DNA from: Microbacterium rhizomatis
GTDB lineage: Bacteria; Actinomycetota; Actinomycetes; Actinomycetales; Microbacteriaceae
NCBI RefSeq assembly: GCF_008710745.1
Contig: NZ_VYSA01000002.1
Span: forward strand, 744,001-808,000
Direction: 5' to 3'
Length of the DNA stretch: 64,000 bases
Shown here: piece by piece, positions 15,757-24,460 of the stretch
How positions within the stretch are numbered: the first letter of the stretch is position 1
Layout of the letters: the number at the start of each line of letters is the position of its first letter
Position numbers and translations under genes: made by a program
The notes under the pieces: model-generated
Databases searched by the model: none
What the model was told of the DNA's origin: nothing
The model's input: only the letters and a program-made list of their open reading frames with translations

Positions 15757-16405
15757 CGCCGCTCCGCGCCGGCCCGCGCTGCCCGAACGCACCCTCGCGT
15801 CCCGGCTCATCGTCGTCGCGCGCGCGCAGGCGGCGGAAGACTACGACCGGGTGCTCGATGAGCTGATCGAGGCCGGCATCCGCAGCATCGAGCTCACGCT
15901 CACCACCCCCCGCACGTTCGATCGACTGCCCGTTCTCCTGGAGCGCTACGGCGCCGTTGCCGACCTGGGCATCGGCACCGTGACGAGCACCGATGACCTC
16001 GCCCGTGCGATCGATGCGGGTGCGCACTATGTGGTGACGCCGATCACATCGCCCACGCTGGTGAAGAAGGCGGCGGATGCCGGAATGCCGATCGTGCCCG
16101 GAGGCCTGACCCCCACCGAGTTGTTCTCGTCGTGGTCGGGCGGAGCATCCGCCGTGAAGATCTTCCCCGCCGGCCAGGTCGGGCCGGGGTATGTGGCCGA
16201 CCTGCGCGGGCCGTTCCCCGACATCATGGTCGTGCCGTCCGGTGGCGTCGACCTCGACGGCGCCCGGGCCTGGCTGAACGCGGGAGCAGTGGCCGTGAGC
16301 GTCGGCGGACCGCTCCTCGGCGACGCATTCCGAGGCGGAGACCTCGCATCTCTCCGGCGACGCGCGGAGGCGTTCGTCGCCGTCTGCGCGAGAGCAGAGC
16401 CCTGA
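15746..16405 (+). CDS. eda: 2-keto-3-deoxy-6-phosphogluconate (KDPG) aldolase
   Basis: 219 residues, class I aldolase TIM barrel. The Schiff-base Lys138 is in ASAVKIFPAGQVGPGY, the catalytic Glu49 in IRSIELTLTTPRTF, and the phosphate-binding loops are IGTVTSTDDLARAIDAGAHYVVTPI and VVPSGGVDLDG. It cleaves KDPG to pyruvate and glyceraldehyde 3-phosphate. ATG at 15746 overlaps the end of manD; the stop overlaps the kdgK start as TGATG. It is therefore translationally tied to both neighbours and closes the pathway of this operon. Homologues can also act on 4-hydroxy-2-oxoglutarate. Confidence 0.92.
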   Translation: MTGDAAPRRPALPERTLASRLIVVARAQAAEDYDRVLDELIEAGIRSIELTLTTPRTFDRLPVLLERYGAVADLGIGTVTSTDDLARAIDAGAHYVVTPITSPTLVKKAADAGMPIVPGGLTPTELFSSWSGGASAVKIFPAGQVGPGYVADLRGPFPDIMVVPSGGVDLDGARAWLNAGAVAVSVGGPLLGDAFRGGDLASLRRRAEAFVAVCARAEP

Positions 16406-17370
16406 TGAGCGAGCGCCAACCCGGCCGGCGGGTCGTCACTCTCGGCGAGACGATGGCTCTCGTGCGCACGACAGAGATCGGCTCCCTGAGACACGTCAGC
16501 GAACTCGCGCTCGGCATCGGCGGCGCCGAGAGCAACGTCGCCATCGGCCTCAGCCGGCTGGGCGCCGATGTCACCTGGTTGGGCCGGGTCGGCGACGATG
16601 CACTGGGCCAGCGCGTGACACGTGAGTTGCGCGGGGAGGGGATCGACGTGCGCGCGCTCGTCGATCCTGGCGCGCCGACCGGCCTCATGCTCAAGGAGAA
16701 GCCGTCCGCCGCGTCGACCGCGGTCCACTACTACCGGGCGGGTTCGGCCGGGTCGCGGCTGAACGCCACCGATGTCCCGGCCGGGTGGGTCGAGGATGCG
16801 GCGATCCTTCACGTCACCGGCATCACTCCCCTCCTCTCGGAGTCGGCGCGCGAATGCGTGCTCGAGGTCATCGCGCGGGCGAAGGCCGCGGGCGTCACCG
16901 TGAGTTTCGATGTGAACTACCGGTCGAGGCTCGCAGCCGCCGAATCGGCCGGCCCCGTTCTCCGGGAGATCGCCGAATGCGCAGACATCGTCTTCGGCGG
17001 AGAAGACGAGCTGACCCTCCTCCGCCCCGGCGTTGCGGCCTCGGAAGTGGCCGCTCAGCTCGTGACCCTCGGAATCGAGCAGGTGGTCATCAAGCGCGGC
17101 GCCGCGGGCGCCACCGTCGTCAGCGCGGACGGTGTCGTCGCGGCGGAGGGCTTCCCGATCCATCCCCTCGACACGGTCGGCGCGGGTGACGCCTTCGTCG
17201 CGGGTTACCTCAGCGCGAGGCTCGAGGGCCTCGACACGACAGCGACCCTGCAGCGCGCGAACGCGTGCGGGGCCATCGCGTGCCTCGTCCCCGGGGATTG
17301 GGAGGCGGCACCCACGGCGCGCGACCTGGAGCACTTCCTCGGCGCGGACGGCGACCCCGTCCACCGCTGA
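16405..17370 (+). CDS. kdgK: 2-keto-3-deoxygluconate kinase (PfkB family)
   Basis: 321 residues. PfkB features: RVVTLGETMALVRTTEIG at the start, LGIGGAESNVAIGLSRLGADVTWLGRVGDD, HYYRAGSAGSRLN (substrate contact typical of KDG kinases) and the C-terminal signature DTVGAGDAFVAGYLSARLEG with the catalytic Asp. It phosphorylates KDG at O6 with ATP, giving the substrate of the eda product upstream. The ATG at 16405 overlaps the eda stop. Last gene of the operon, followed by a hairpin at 17404-17436. Confidence 0.92.
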   Translation: MSERQPGRRVVTLGETMALVRTTEIGSLRHVSELALGIGGAESNVAIGLSRLGADVTWLGRVGDDALGQRVTRELRGEGIDVRALVDPGAPTGLMLKEKPSAASTAVHYYRAGSAGSRLNATDVPAGWVEDAAILHVTGITPLLSESARECVLEVIARAKAAGVTVSFDVNYRSRLAAAESAGPVLREIAECADIVFGGEDELTLLRPGVAASEVAAQLVTLGIEQVVIKRGAAGATVVSADGVVAAEGFPIHPLDTVGAGDAFVAGYLSARLEGLDTTATLQRANACGAIACLVPGDWEAAPTARDLEHFLGADGDPVHR

Positions 17371-17403
17371 CAGCGCAGCTCGGGCCACTCCGCCCGGGAC
17401 CGA

Positions 17404-17436
17404 TCGAGGCCGCAGAGTCGAGGGGAGCGGCCTCGA
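17404..17436. terminator. Hairpin between convergent kdgK and SMP-30 genes
   Basis: TCGAGGCCGC (17404-17413) and GCGGCCTCGA (17427-17436), perfect 10-bp arms with a 13-base loop, in the 150-bp gap between convergent operons. No clear T run, so a bidirectional or Rho-assisted terminator is likely. Confidence 0.45.
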
Positions 17437-17520
17437 CGTCGCGATGGGGCGCGGCGGCCGTCCTCTTCGCCGCACTGAACATGCCCGGCGTCTCCCTTCA
17501 CCGTCGTCGGGACGGGCACA

Positions 17521-18408
17521 TCACCGCGCGGACGACGAAGCCCAGCGATGAGGAAGCACTCCTCGCTGGCCCGGCGCGCATCGGTAGAGCCGCCCGGCCC
17601 CTGTATCGTCATCGTCTTCGGCCTCGCGGGCCGTGGTGATGTACAGCGTGCCGAGGTCGTCACCGCCGAACGCGACGGCGGTCACAAGGGCCGTCGGAAG
17701 CTCGATCGTGGCCAGCGGCGTACCGTCGAGCCCAACACGGCGAACCGCGCCACCGCCCCAGAACGCGACCCACAGAGTGCCCACCGCGTCGAGGGCGATC
17801 CCGTCGGGGATGCCGTCGAACCGCGACACGTCGATCGCCCCGGTCTGCTCGATGAGCGCACCGGATGCCGGGTCGACCGCCCACAGGCCGATGCTCCGGG
17901 TGAGCGAGTCGACGAACGCCATCGTGCCGGGCTGGGGCCACGCGATTCCGTTCGGGCAGCCGACTTCGGAGAGGATCGGGGTCGCGTTGCCCTTCGGATC
18001 GATGCGGTACAGCACTCCGTCGTGGGGCGGCTCGCCGGCATCCCACCGCATGGTCCCGGCGTACACGCGCCCGTGCGCGTCGACGGCGGCGTCGTTCATG
18101 CGACGACCCGTGAGCTCCCGCTCGACCGGTACTCGCACGGCCGATCGCTGCGAGTCGGGGTCGAACACCTCGAGTCCCTCGGTCGTGGCCAGCAGCAGCG
18201 TGCCGTCGTCGACGAGGTTGACGGCACCGGCGGGATGCTCGAGCTCGAAGGACACCGTCGAGCCGTCGGCGCGCAGCTCGTGCAGAGCGCTCCCCACGAT
18301 GTCGACCCACCAGAGCGACCCGCGACGCGCGTCCCAGCGCGGGGACTCACCGAGGAGGGATGCCGTGCGCGAGGCCACCCCGAGAGCAGAGGCCTCGATC
18401 AGCTCCAC
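17521..18408 (-). CDS. SMP-30/gluconolactonase-type sugar lactonase
   Basis: 295 residues, six-bladed beta-propeller. Metal-binding motifs: LLGESPRWDARRGSLWWVDI (Glu of blade 1), GRRMNDAAVDAHGRVYAGTM (Asn-Asp), VGCPNGIAWPQPGTMAFVDS (Asn) and DGIPDGIALDAVGTLWVAFWGGG (Asp). Family members hydrolyse aldonolactones to aldonic acids with Ca, Mg or Zn. GTG start at 18408, 28 bp after the ALDH stop; it is the last gene of the ten-gene minus-strand operon. It would open the lactone made by a sugar dehydrogenase of the operon. Confidence 0.88.
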   Translation of the reverse strand: MELIEASALGVASRTASLLGESPRWDARRGSLWWVDIVGSALHELRADGSTVSFELEHPAGAVNLVDDGTLLLATTEGLEVFDPDSQRSAVRVPVERELTGRRMNDAAVDAHGRVYAGTMRWDAGEPPHDGVLYRIDPKGNATPILSEVGCPNGIAWPQPGTMAFVDSLTRSIGLWAVDPASGALIEQTGAIDVSRFDGIPDGIALDAVGTLWVAFWGGGAVRRVGLDGTPLATIELPTALVTAVAFGGDDLGTLYITTAREAEDDDDTGAGRLYRCAPGQRGVLPHRWASSSAR

Positions 18409-18436
18409 GTGCTCACCCCCGCCTCGATAGGGCCCG

Positions 18437-20002
18437 TCACGTCCACGATAGAGCCCTGTCGCGCAAGGTGTCGGGGAGATCCTGGTAGGTCACCGGGCGC
18501 AGGAACCGGTCGATGGCGCGCACCCCGACCGACGTCGTACTCGGCGCATTGGTCGCAGGGTACGGGCCGCCGTGGGTCGTCGCACGACCGACGCGCACCC
18601 CGGTGGGAAATCCGCCGAACAGCACACGACCGGCACGCAGCCGCAGTCTGCGGAGCAATCGCGCAGAGGTCGTCGCGTCCCCGGGAGCGGCGTGGATCGT
18701 GGCGGTCAGGCCCGCGGGAATGCTGCCGGTCACGTCGATCAGATCGTCGAGGTTCTCGCACATCACGACGACGAGCGCCGGTCCGAAAAGTTCGTCGGCG
18801 ATGCTCGGATCTGCGCGGAGCGCCTGACTCGACACTCGCGCGACGAAGCTCGAAACCGGGTGGTCGAGCGCGTCGGACGCCGACGGTCCGCCCCGCAGAA
18901 CCTCGACGTCCTCGTGCTCGCGGAGACGCTCCTGGCCCGAGACGAGCGCGGCCTTGATGCCGGGCGTCAGAAGGGGCGGGCTGGCCACGGCGGCCAGAGC
19001 GGTCGCGAGATGATCGACCGTTCGGCGCGCGGCATCGTCGTCCACCACCACGAGGAGACCCGGCTTGGTGCAGAACTGCCCGCTCCCCCCGGTGAGCGAT
19101 TGCGTGAGACCGGCGACGAACGCGGAGTCCGCCGCCGTGGCGTTGCCTGCCGCGTCGGGGAGAAGGTACAGCGCGTTGATGCCGCCGAGTTCGGCGTAGA
19201 CCGGGATCGGCACCGAGCGCTCCGCGGCGACGGTCGCAAGGGCCGTTCCTCCCCGCGTCGACCCGGTGAACGCCACCGCGGCGATGCCGTCGGCACGAAC
19301 GAGCGCCTGTCCGATCGGCGCCCCCCGTCCGTGCAGGAGCGAGAACCAGCCGGCGGGCCATCCCGTGTCGGCCACAACGGCCGTCGCGATCTCGCCGAGC
19401 AGCTGGCTGGTCTCGGGGTGCGCGGGGTGGCCTTTCGCAATGACCGGGCATCCGGCCGCGAGCGCGGAGGCCGTATCGCCGCCGAGCACGCCGAACGCGA
19501 AGGGGAAGTTGCTGGCACCGAACACCGCGACAGGACCGAGGGGCACGTGCCCGAGGGCGAGGGCGGGCGCGAAGCCCTCGGCGCCGGCGGCATCCTCTTC
19601 GACGGGTCTGCCTGATCGCGAGTCGGCCTCGGATGCCAGGAGCTCGAGCTGGCCGGTCGTGCGGCTCAGCTCGGAGTTCAGCCGTACCTCCGTCAGCGCC
19701 GTCTCAGCCGCCGCGACGCGTACCAGCTCGGATCTGCGGCCCTCCAGCACCACGGCGAGTGCGTGGAGCAGGAGCGCGGGACGCCGTTCCGACTCGTCGG
19801 TCTGGGCACGGAAGAAGGCCTCCGCTGCGGCCGATGCCGCAGCATCCGCCTCTTCGAGCTGCGCGTCGGCGAAGACGGCGTCCCGTTGCCTCGCGGTCGC
19901 GGGTTCGCGGCTGCGGAATGACGTTCCCGGATCGGCGAGCGCGGGCCGGCCCGCGACGATTCCCGCCTGCGGACCGACGGCCGGCATCGCGGAGCCGCTC
20001 AT
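18437..20002 (-). CDS. Aldehyde dehydrogenase, 2-ketoglutarate-semialdehyde (KGSADH) type
   Basis: 521 residues. Sequence segments are those of the KGSADH/fatty-aldehyde NADP branch: PLGPVAVFGASNFPFAFGVLGGDTASALAAGCPVIAKGHPAHPETS, AFTGSTRGG, the catalytic Cys in GGSGQFCTKPGLLVV, and the general base in YAELGGINALYLLP. KGSADH oxidises 2-ketoglutarate semialdehyde to 2-ketoglutarate, the last step of oxidative pentonate and glucarate pathways. The ATG at 20002 overlaps the stop of the U32-like gene as ATGA. Together with the IlvD/Edd dehydratase it suggests a Weimberg-type route. Confidence 0.87.
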   Translation of the reverse strand: MSGSAMPAVGPQAGIVAGRPALADPGTSFRSREPATARQRDAVFADAQLEEADAAASAAAEAFFRAQTDESERRPALLLHALAVVLEGRRSELVRVAAAETALTEVRLNSELSRTTGQLELLASEADSRSGRPVEEDAAGAEGFAPALALGHVPLGPVAVFGASNFPFAFGVLGGDTASALAAGCPVIAKGHPAHPETSQLLGEIATAVVADTGWPAGWFSLLHGRGAPIGQALVRADGIAAVAFTGSTRGGTALATVAAERSVPIPVYAELGGINALYLLPDAAGNATAADSAFVAGLTQSLTGGSGQFCTKPGLLVVVDDDAARRTVDHLATALAAVASPPLLTPGIKAALVSGQERLREHEDVEVLRGGPSASDALDHPVSSFVARVSSQALRADPSIADELFGPALVVVMCENLDDLIDVTGSIPAGLTATIHAAPGDATTSARLLRRLRLRAGRVLFGGFPTGVRVGRATTHGGPYPATNAPSTTSVGVRAIDRFLRPVTYQDLPDTLRDRALSWT

Positions 20003-20886
20003 ACCGCGAGCTCGGCGTCGGCGCGATCGAGCATGGCCAGGCCGAGCGCGGCGCGCCTCACCCGCTCGCGCGCTGTCGCTTCGAGCACAGCGGACAGATG
20101 GCCCGCGATCGGGTAGAGCGACGGCGAGTTGCGCACCGCGAACTTGAGGTGCACGGGCGCGGCGACACGGACGATCTCGGGGATCTCGTAATAGCGCATC
20201 ACGCCGCCGAAGTCATCCGATGACTCGATGTACAGGTCGAGCGGGATCGACACCGCGGCGCGGATCGCGGCGAGCGTCGGCAGGCTCAGGTCGACGGCGA
20301 CGTTCAGGCTCGATGCGCCGAGTTCCTCCAGCAGCTGGGCTCCGGCGGGGTTCGACACCGGCAGCGACGCCGAGACCTTCAGGACGAGATCGCTCGGGAG
20401 ATCGCCACGCACCTTGAGCTTTCCGAGCACGGCGAGCTGCCCCAGGTCGGACACCAGCACGGATCGGAGGCCGAGCTCGCATCCGCGGACGACCTCCTGC
20501 ACCCCGTAGGCGAGCTGGTCGGCACCGCGCAGCGAGCCCGAGACGACGGCGCCTCCCGGGCTCGTGGCCTGCGCACCGGTGTCCCACCCGGCACGCGGCC
20601 CTACGAAGAGGCAGACCTCGATGTCGTGGGCGCGACCGAGCTCGACCATGCGCTCGATCTCCCGATCGGTCAGCATCCAGATTCCGCTGCCCTGGCTGAC
20701 GCGATGCACGGGCACTCCTCGGGTGGCGGCCTCGTCGATCACGGCCACCATCGCCGCCGGCCCCTCGACGGAGGGGATCTCCACGTGGAATGCGGTGCCG
20801 TCCGCGAACCGTGCCGCGCTCGTCGGCAGCGTGTAGTCGTCTCCGCTGGGCAGCCCCAGGGACTTCAGATACTGCTGGGACTTCAT
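19999..20886 (-). CDS. U32-peptidase-like TIM-barrel protein of unknown role
   Basis: 295 residues. The N-terminus MKSQQYLKSLGLPSGDDYTLPTSAARF and segments VEGPAAMVAVIDEAATRGVPVHRVSQGSGIWMLTD, KVSASLPVSNPAGAQLLEELGASSLNVAVDLSLPTLAAIRAAV and MRYYEIPEIVRVAAPVHLKFAVRN belong to proteins usually labelled U32 peptidase. The repeating beta-alpha pattern suggests a TIM barrel. I see no standard protease motif, and the operon is for sugar acids, so I do not assign peptidase activity. It could supply the missing second dehydration or aldol step (inference). ATGA overlaps at both ends tie it to the SDR and ALDH genes. Confidence 0.65.
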   Translation of the reverse strand: MKSQQYLKSLGLPSGDDYTLPTSAARFADGTAFHVEIPSVEGPAAMVAVIDEAATRGVPVHRVSQGSGIWMLTDREIERMVELGRAHDIEVCLFVGPRAGWDTGAQATSPGGAVVSGSLRGADQLAYGVQEVVRGCELGLRSVLVSDLGQLAVLGKLKVRGDLPSDLVLKVSASLPVSNPAGAQLLEELGASSLNVAVDLSLPTLAAIRAAVSIPLDLYIESSDDFGGVMRYYEIPEIVRVAAPVHLKFAVRNSPSLYPIAGHLSAVLEATARERVRRAALGLAMLDRADAELAV

Positions 20887-21791
20887 CGGGGTGACTCCTC
20901 GTCGGTGGGGGAAAGCGCGGGGACCTGCGGAATGGCGGAGGTGGATGCTGCGGGCAGCGCGGCGGGCGCATCGCCGAGCCGATCGCGATACGGCGGCATG
21001 AACTGCATCCGCGGCACCTGGTTCGCGAGGACTCCCCCGTCGACCACGAGCGAGTGGCCGGTCACGTACGACGCCGCATCGGAGGCGAGGAAGAGGACGG
21101 GGCCTACGATCTCGGAGGGCTCTGCGAACCTGTTCTCCAGGGGGATGTGCTCGCGGTAGTAGGCGACGAAGGCGTCCCAGTCGAGCGCGAAGTCGCCCGC
21201 GAGCGGCGTGTCGACCATGCCGGGGCAGACCGTGTTCACGGTGATCCCGTGCACGCCGAGCTCGACCGCGAGGCTGCGCGCGAGCAGCTCGAGGCCGCCC
21301 TTTGCCGCGTTGTAGTGGGCCAGGCCGGGCTCTGCCTGAAGGCCGTTCTTCGAGGAGATCATGATGATCCGGCCGCGGATGCCGTCGTGGATCATGAGCT
21401 CGGCGACGCGTTGGCTGATCACGAACGGCGCATCCAGGTCGACGGCCATCGTCGCGCGCCACGCGGCATAGTCGAGGCGGTTGAAGTGATCCATGGTGGC
21501 GAAGCCGGCGTTGTTGATGAGGATGTCGATCGCACCGTCGGACCAGACCGAGTCGACGAACCCGCCCAACTCGTCGGCCTCGGTGAGGTCCTGGAAGTAC
21601 CAGCGCACCCGTTGGCCCGTCGCAGCGAGCGCGGCCGACAGCTCGCCCGACGGCTCGACACCGGGTCGTTCGGCCAGCGCCAGTTCAGCGCCGGCTTCGG
21701 CCAGACCGACCGCGAGAGCCGACCCGATGCCTCCGGCGGCGCCGGTGATCAGCACGCGACGCCCGGACAGATCGAAGAGACCGGCGCTCAT
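20883..21791 (-). CDS. SDR-family sugar (acid) dehydrogenase
   Basis: 302 residues. Classical SDR: cofactor loop LITGAAGGIGSALAVGLAEAGA, NNAG as DILINNAGFATM, active-site Ser in IIMISSKNGLQ, and Tyr/Lys in LAHYNAAKGGLELLARSLAVELG. The PG motif VNTVCPGMVDTPL follows. Family members in such operons oxidise sugars or aldonates (for example 2-deoxygluconate 3-dehydrogenase or glucose dehydrogenase types). The C-terminal 45 residues, proline- and alanine-rich, extend beyond a usual 250-260-residue SDR. The ATG at 21791 overlaps the IclR stop. Confidence 0.85.
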   Translation of the reverse strand: MSAGLFDLSGRRVLITGAAGGIGSALAVGLAEAGAELALAERPGVEPSGELSAALAATGQRVRWYFQDLTEADELGGFVDSVWSDGAIDILINNAGFATMDHFNRLDYAAWRATMAVDLDAPFVISQRVAELMIHDGIRGRIIMISSKNGLQAEPGLAHYNAAKGGLELLARSLAVELGVHGITVNTVCPGMVDTPLAGDFALDWDAFVAYYREHIPLENRFAEPSEIVGPVLFLASDAASYVTGHSLVVDGGVLANQVPRMQFMPPYRDRLGDAPAALPAASTSAIPQVPALSPTDEESPR

Positions 21792-22633
21792 TTCGAGGCT
21801 CCGAGCTGATGCGAGATCGACTGCGCCGTCGCCATGACGAGCTCGCCGAGTCGCAGGACGCGCTCGAGCGGCTGGTTCATCTTGAGCCCCGTGACGCTGA
21901 TGCCGCCCGCGCAGGCGCCGGTGTGATCGATGAGCGGCGCGCCGATGCACAGCACGCCCTCGGCATCCTCTTCGTCATCCACGGCGAAGCCGCGCTCGCG
22001 GACGCTGGCGATGTCTTTCAGGAGGGCGTCGATCGTGGTGATCGTGTAGGCGGTCCGCCGCGGCAGGCCGGTCTGCTCGGCCAGATCGACGACCTCCGCA
22101 TCGGTGTACTGGCCGAGGATCGCCTTGCCGATCCCGGTGCAGTGCAGCCGTTCGCGGCCGCCCATGTTCAGGTCGAAGCGGATGAGGTTCGGGCCGTCTA
22201 CCTGACCCAGCACGACCGCGATGCCCTGCGACATCGTGGCCACGCGAGACGACAGCTTGGTCATCTTCGTGAGCCGCTCGAGATGGGGCATGGCCGCATC
22301 GAGCATCGACATGCGGCTCACCGCGCGGTGCCCGAGCCGAGCGAGGCCGAGGCCGAGCGCGTAGCGCCGCTGGAAACCCTCGCCGGACGAACTGACGAGG
22401 TTTCGTTCCTCGAGAGTCTGGAGGATCGCGAAAGCCGTGCTCTTGGATGCCCCGAGCTCGCGCGCGACGTCGCTCACACCTTGCGAGGTGTCGGCGGCCG
22501 CGAGGATCTCGAGCACGTCGATGGCCCTCGAGATGCTGCGGAGCGTATAGCGGCCGGATGGCGCATCGGCCAACGGCGGCATCGACGTGTCGAGGGGCGC
22601 GGCGCCCCTGACGGTCGTTCTGACTGTGGTCAC
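21788..22633 (-). CDS. IclR-family regulator embedded in the operon
   Basis: 281 residues from GTG at 22633. The HTH is SISRAIDVLEILAAADTSQGVSDVARELGASKSTAFAILQTLEERNLV. The effector domain has the IclR landmarks MGGRERLHCTGIGKAILGQYTDAEV, RGFAVDDEEDAEGVLCIGAPLIDHTG and GGISVTGLKMN. It lies in the middle of the operon, five bases after the permease stop, and its own stop overlaps the SDR start. It probably controls the divergent promoter at 27.6-27.75 kb, where two similar inverted sites are seen, in response to the transported sugar acid. Confidence 0.88.
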   Translation of the reverse strand: MTTVRTTVRGAAPLDTSMPPLADAPSGRYTLRSISRAIDVLEILAAADTSQGVSDVARELGASKSTAFAILQTLEERNLVSSSGEGFQRRYALGLGLARLGHRAVSRMSMLDAAMPHLERLTKMTKLSSRVATMSQGIAVVLGQVDGPNLIRFDLNMGGRERLHCTGIGKAILGQYTDAEVVDLAEQTGLPRRTAYTITTIDALLKDIASVRERGFAVDDEEDAEGVLCIGAPLIDHTGACAGGISVTGLKMNQPLERVLRLGELVMATAQSISHQLGASK

Positions 22634-22638
22634 GATGC

Positions 22639-23496
22639 CTACTTCCCCGTGCCGGCGGTCAAGCCGATCGCGATCTGCTTCTGGAAGATCAGGTACACGA
22701 TGATGCACGGGATCGCGCTCAGAAGCGCCCCGGCCATCACCTGGCTCACATCGAAGACACGGGTGTCCTGCGCGCCGGCCATCACGACGCTGAGGGTCCG
22801 CTGGCCGGGCGTGGGAAGGAACAGCAGCGCGACCAGCAGATCGTTCCACACCCCGATGAAGGCGAGCACCCCGACCGTCACCATCGCCGGCCTCGCCAGC
22901 GGCAGGAAGATGCTCCAGAATGCCCGCGGGTACGACGCGCCGTCGATGATCGCGGCTTCGACGAGTTCGTCGGGGATCGCGCGGAAGAAGTTGGTGAAGA
23001 TGAAGATCGCGAACGGCAGCTGGGTCACCCCGTAGAGCACGCCCACGGCCGGGAGATTGCCGATCAGTCCGAGGCTGCTGAAGTTGAAGTACTCGGTGAT
23101 GATGAACGTCTGCCCGGGCACGAGCATCAGGACCACGATGATCGCCATGATCGTCTGCGAGCCCCGGAACCGCAGCTTCGCGAACCCGAACGCCGCGAGC
23201 GTTCCGATGCTGAGGATGACCACGATCGCGACGAGGCTCACGGTGAGCGAGATGAGTCCCGCCTGGGGCAGCTGACCGCTGAGCACCGCCGCCCACGCGG
23301 TGAACGTGAGGGCGTTCGTGCCGTCCTGCTTCGTGAGGGACTTGAAGATCATGAACGCGACGGGCGCGAACGTGCCGGCGGCGAGGGCCACCAGCACGAT
23401 CCGCACCATCCCCGTGCTGAGGAGAGCCCGCGCGCGGTCGGCGAAGCGACGGGCGCCGGGAGCGGCGGTGAGGGTGGTCGAGGTATCAGTCATCAT
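22639..23496 (-). CDS. ABC sugar importer permease (MalG-like)
   Basis: 285 residues, six hydrophobic helices. The ABC-contact EAA loop is EAAIIDGASYPRAFWSIFLPLARP. The carbohydrate uptake-1 (CUT1) inner-membrane pattern is clear: MIFKSLT near the start, FAKLRFRGSQTIMAIIVVLMLVPGQ, GLIGNLPAVGVLYGVTQLPFAIFI. It pairs with the upstream MalF-like permease and the solute-binding lipoprotein. No ATPase gene is present in the window, so a shared MsiK-type ATPase elsewhere is expected. Two consecutive ATG codons start the gene (23496 and 23493), overlapping the upstream gene end by 11 bases. Confidence 0.9.
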   Translation of the reverse strand: MMTDTSTTLTAAPGARRFADRARALLSTGMVRIVLVALAAGTFAPVAFMIFKSLTKQDGTNALTFTAWAAVLSGQLPQAGLISLTVSLVAIVVILSIGTLAAFGFAKLRFRGSQTIMAIIVVLMLVPGQTFIITEYFNFSSLGLIGNLPAVGVLYGVTQLPFAIFIFTNFFRAIPDELVEAAIIDGASYPRAFWSIFLPLARPAMVTVGVLAFIGVWNDLLVALLFLPTPGQRTLSVVMAGAQDTRVFDVSQVMAGALLSAIPCIIVYLIFQKQIAIGLTAGTGK

Positions 23497-24451
23497 CGGC
23501 TTTCACTCCGGCTCGAAGCCGCACGACGGCGAACACGAGTGAGATAAGGAACAGAAGGATGCCGAACGCGGCGCCCTGTGAGAAATGGCCCAGGCTGAAC
23601 GACCTGGTGTACAGCGCGTACTCGAGCGTCGTGGTGGCAACCCCCGGCCCGCCGGCCGTCATCGTGTAGATGAGAGCGAAGATCTGGGTGATCGCCGCCG
23701 CCATCGTCACGATGAGCGACAGCTCGATGTAGCGCCGCACCTGGGGGATGACGATGTGGATGAACATCTTCACGCCGTGCGCACCGTCGAGGCGCGCCGC
23801 CTCCGTGATCGAAGGGTCGGCCGTTGTCATCCCGGTGAACAGCAGCACCACGTTGATACCGAAGTACGACCAGTTGAAGACCAGGATGATGCTGACCAGC
23901 GCCGAGGTCTCTCCACCGAGCCAGTCCTGCGTGAACAGTCCGAAACCCATTGCCGACAGCAGGGCGTTGATCGGCCCGCGGCCCGACAGGAGGTACGCGA
24001 ACGTGATGCCGATCACGACCCACGACAGCGCGATCGGGAGGAAGTAGATCGCCCGGAACCAGCCGCGCCCCCACGCGCTGTTGGCCAGGAGGTTGGCCAC
24101 GATCAGCGAAAGTCCCACTCCGAACGGCACCGAGAGTACGACGCACAGGCTGTTGATCGCGATGCGACCGAAATCCGGTGAGAGGAAGATCCCGTTGATG
24201 TAGTTGTCGAGTCCCACCCAGTGGGCACTGCGCCCGTTCCAGTCCGTGAAGCTGTAGTACAGGCCCTGGATGCTGGGCAGCACGATCAGCAGCGCCACGA
24301 GCACGAGCGCCGGAAGGACGAAGACGAGCCCCCAGCGTCGGCGCTGCCGGGCGACGCCCTCGCGTCGGCGGGGGTCCTTCTGGTCACCTTCCCGCGACCC
24401 CCGCCGTGCAACGGGTGGTGCGGCCGTCACACGGCGGAGGTCGAGAGTCAT
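23486..24451 (-). CDS. ABC sugar importer permease (MalF-like)
   Basis: 321 residues. A basic N-terminal tail of about 40 residues precedes six membrane helices. The start of the core, WGLVFVLPALVLVALLIVLPSIQGLYYSFTDWNGRS, is typical of CUT1 MalF/UgpA-like permeases. The EAA loop is EAARLDGAHGVKMFIHIVIPQVRR. It forms the heterodimeric channel with the MalG-like partner. The ATG at 24451 is 9 bp after the binding-protein stop. Confidence 0.9.
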   Translation of the reverse strand: MTLDLRRVTAAPPVARRGSREGDQKDPRRREGVARQRRRWGLVFVLPALVLVALLIVLPSIQGLYYSFTDWNGRSAHWVGLDNYINGIFLSPDFGRIAINSLCVVLSVPFGVGLSLIVANLLANSAWGRGWFRAIYFLPIALSWVVIGITFAYLLSGRGPINALLSAMGFGLFTQDWLGGETSALVSIILVFNWSYFGINVVLLFTGMTTADPSITEAARLDGAHGVKMFIHIVIPQVRRYIELSLIVTMAAAITQIFALIYTMTAGGPGVATTTLEYALYTRSFSLGHFSQGAAFGILLFLISLVFAVVRLRAGVKADDD

Positions 24452-24460
24452 GGCGGCTTC

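Noticed and set aside
19999..20886. Peptidase function for the U32-like protein
   Set aside because: No protease motif I can point to and a sugar-acid operon context; kept as an unknown TIM-barrel-like protein.
21788..23296. A fused permease-IclR protein suggested by one 502-residue frame
   Set aside because: The upstream half overlaps the permease gene in another frame; a good GTG start at 22633 begins the IclR protein.
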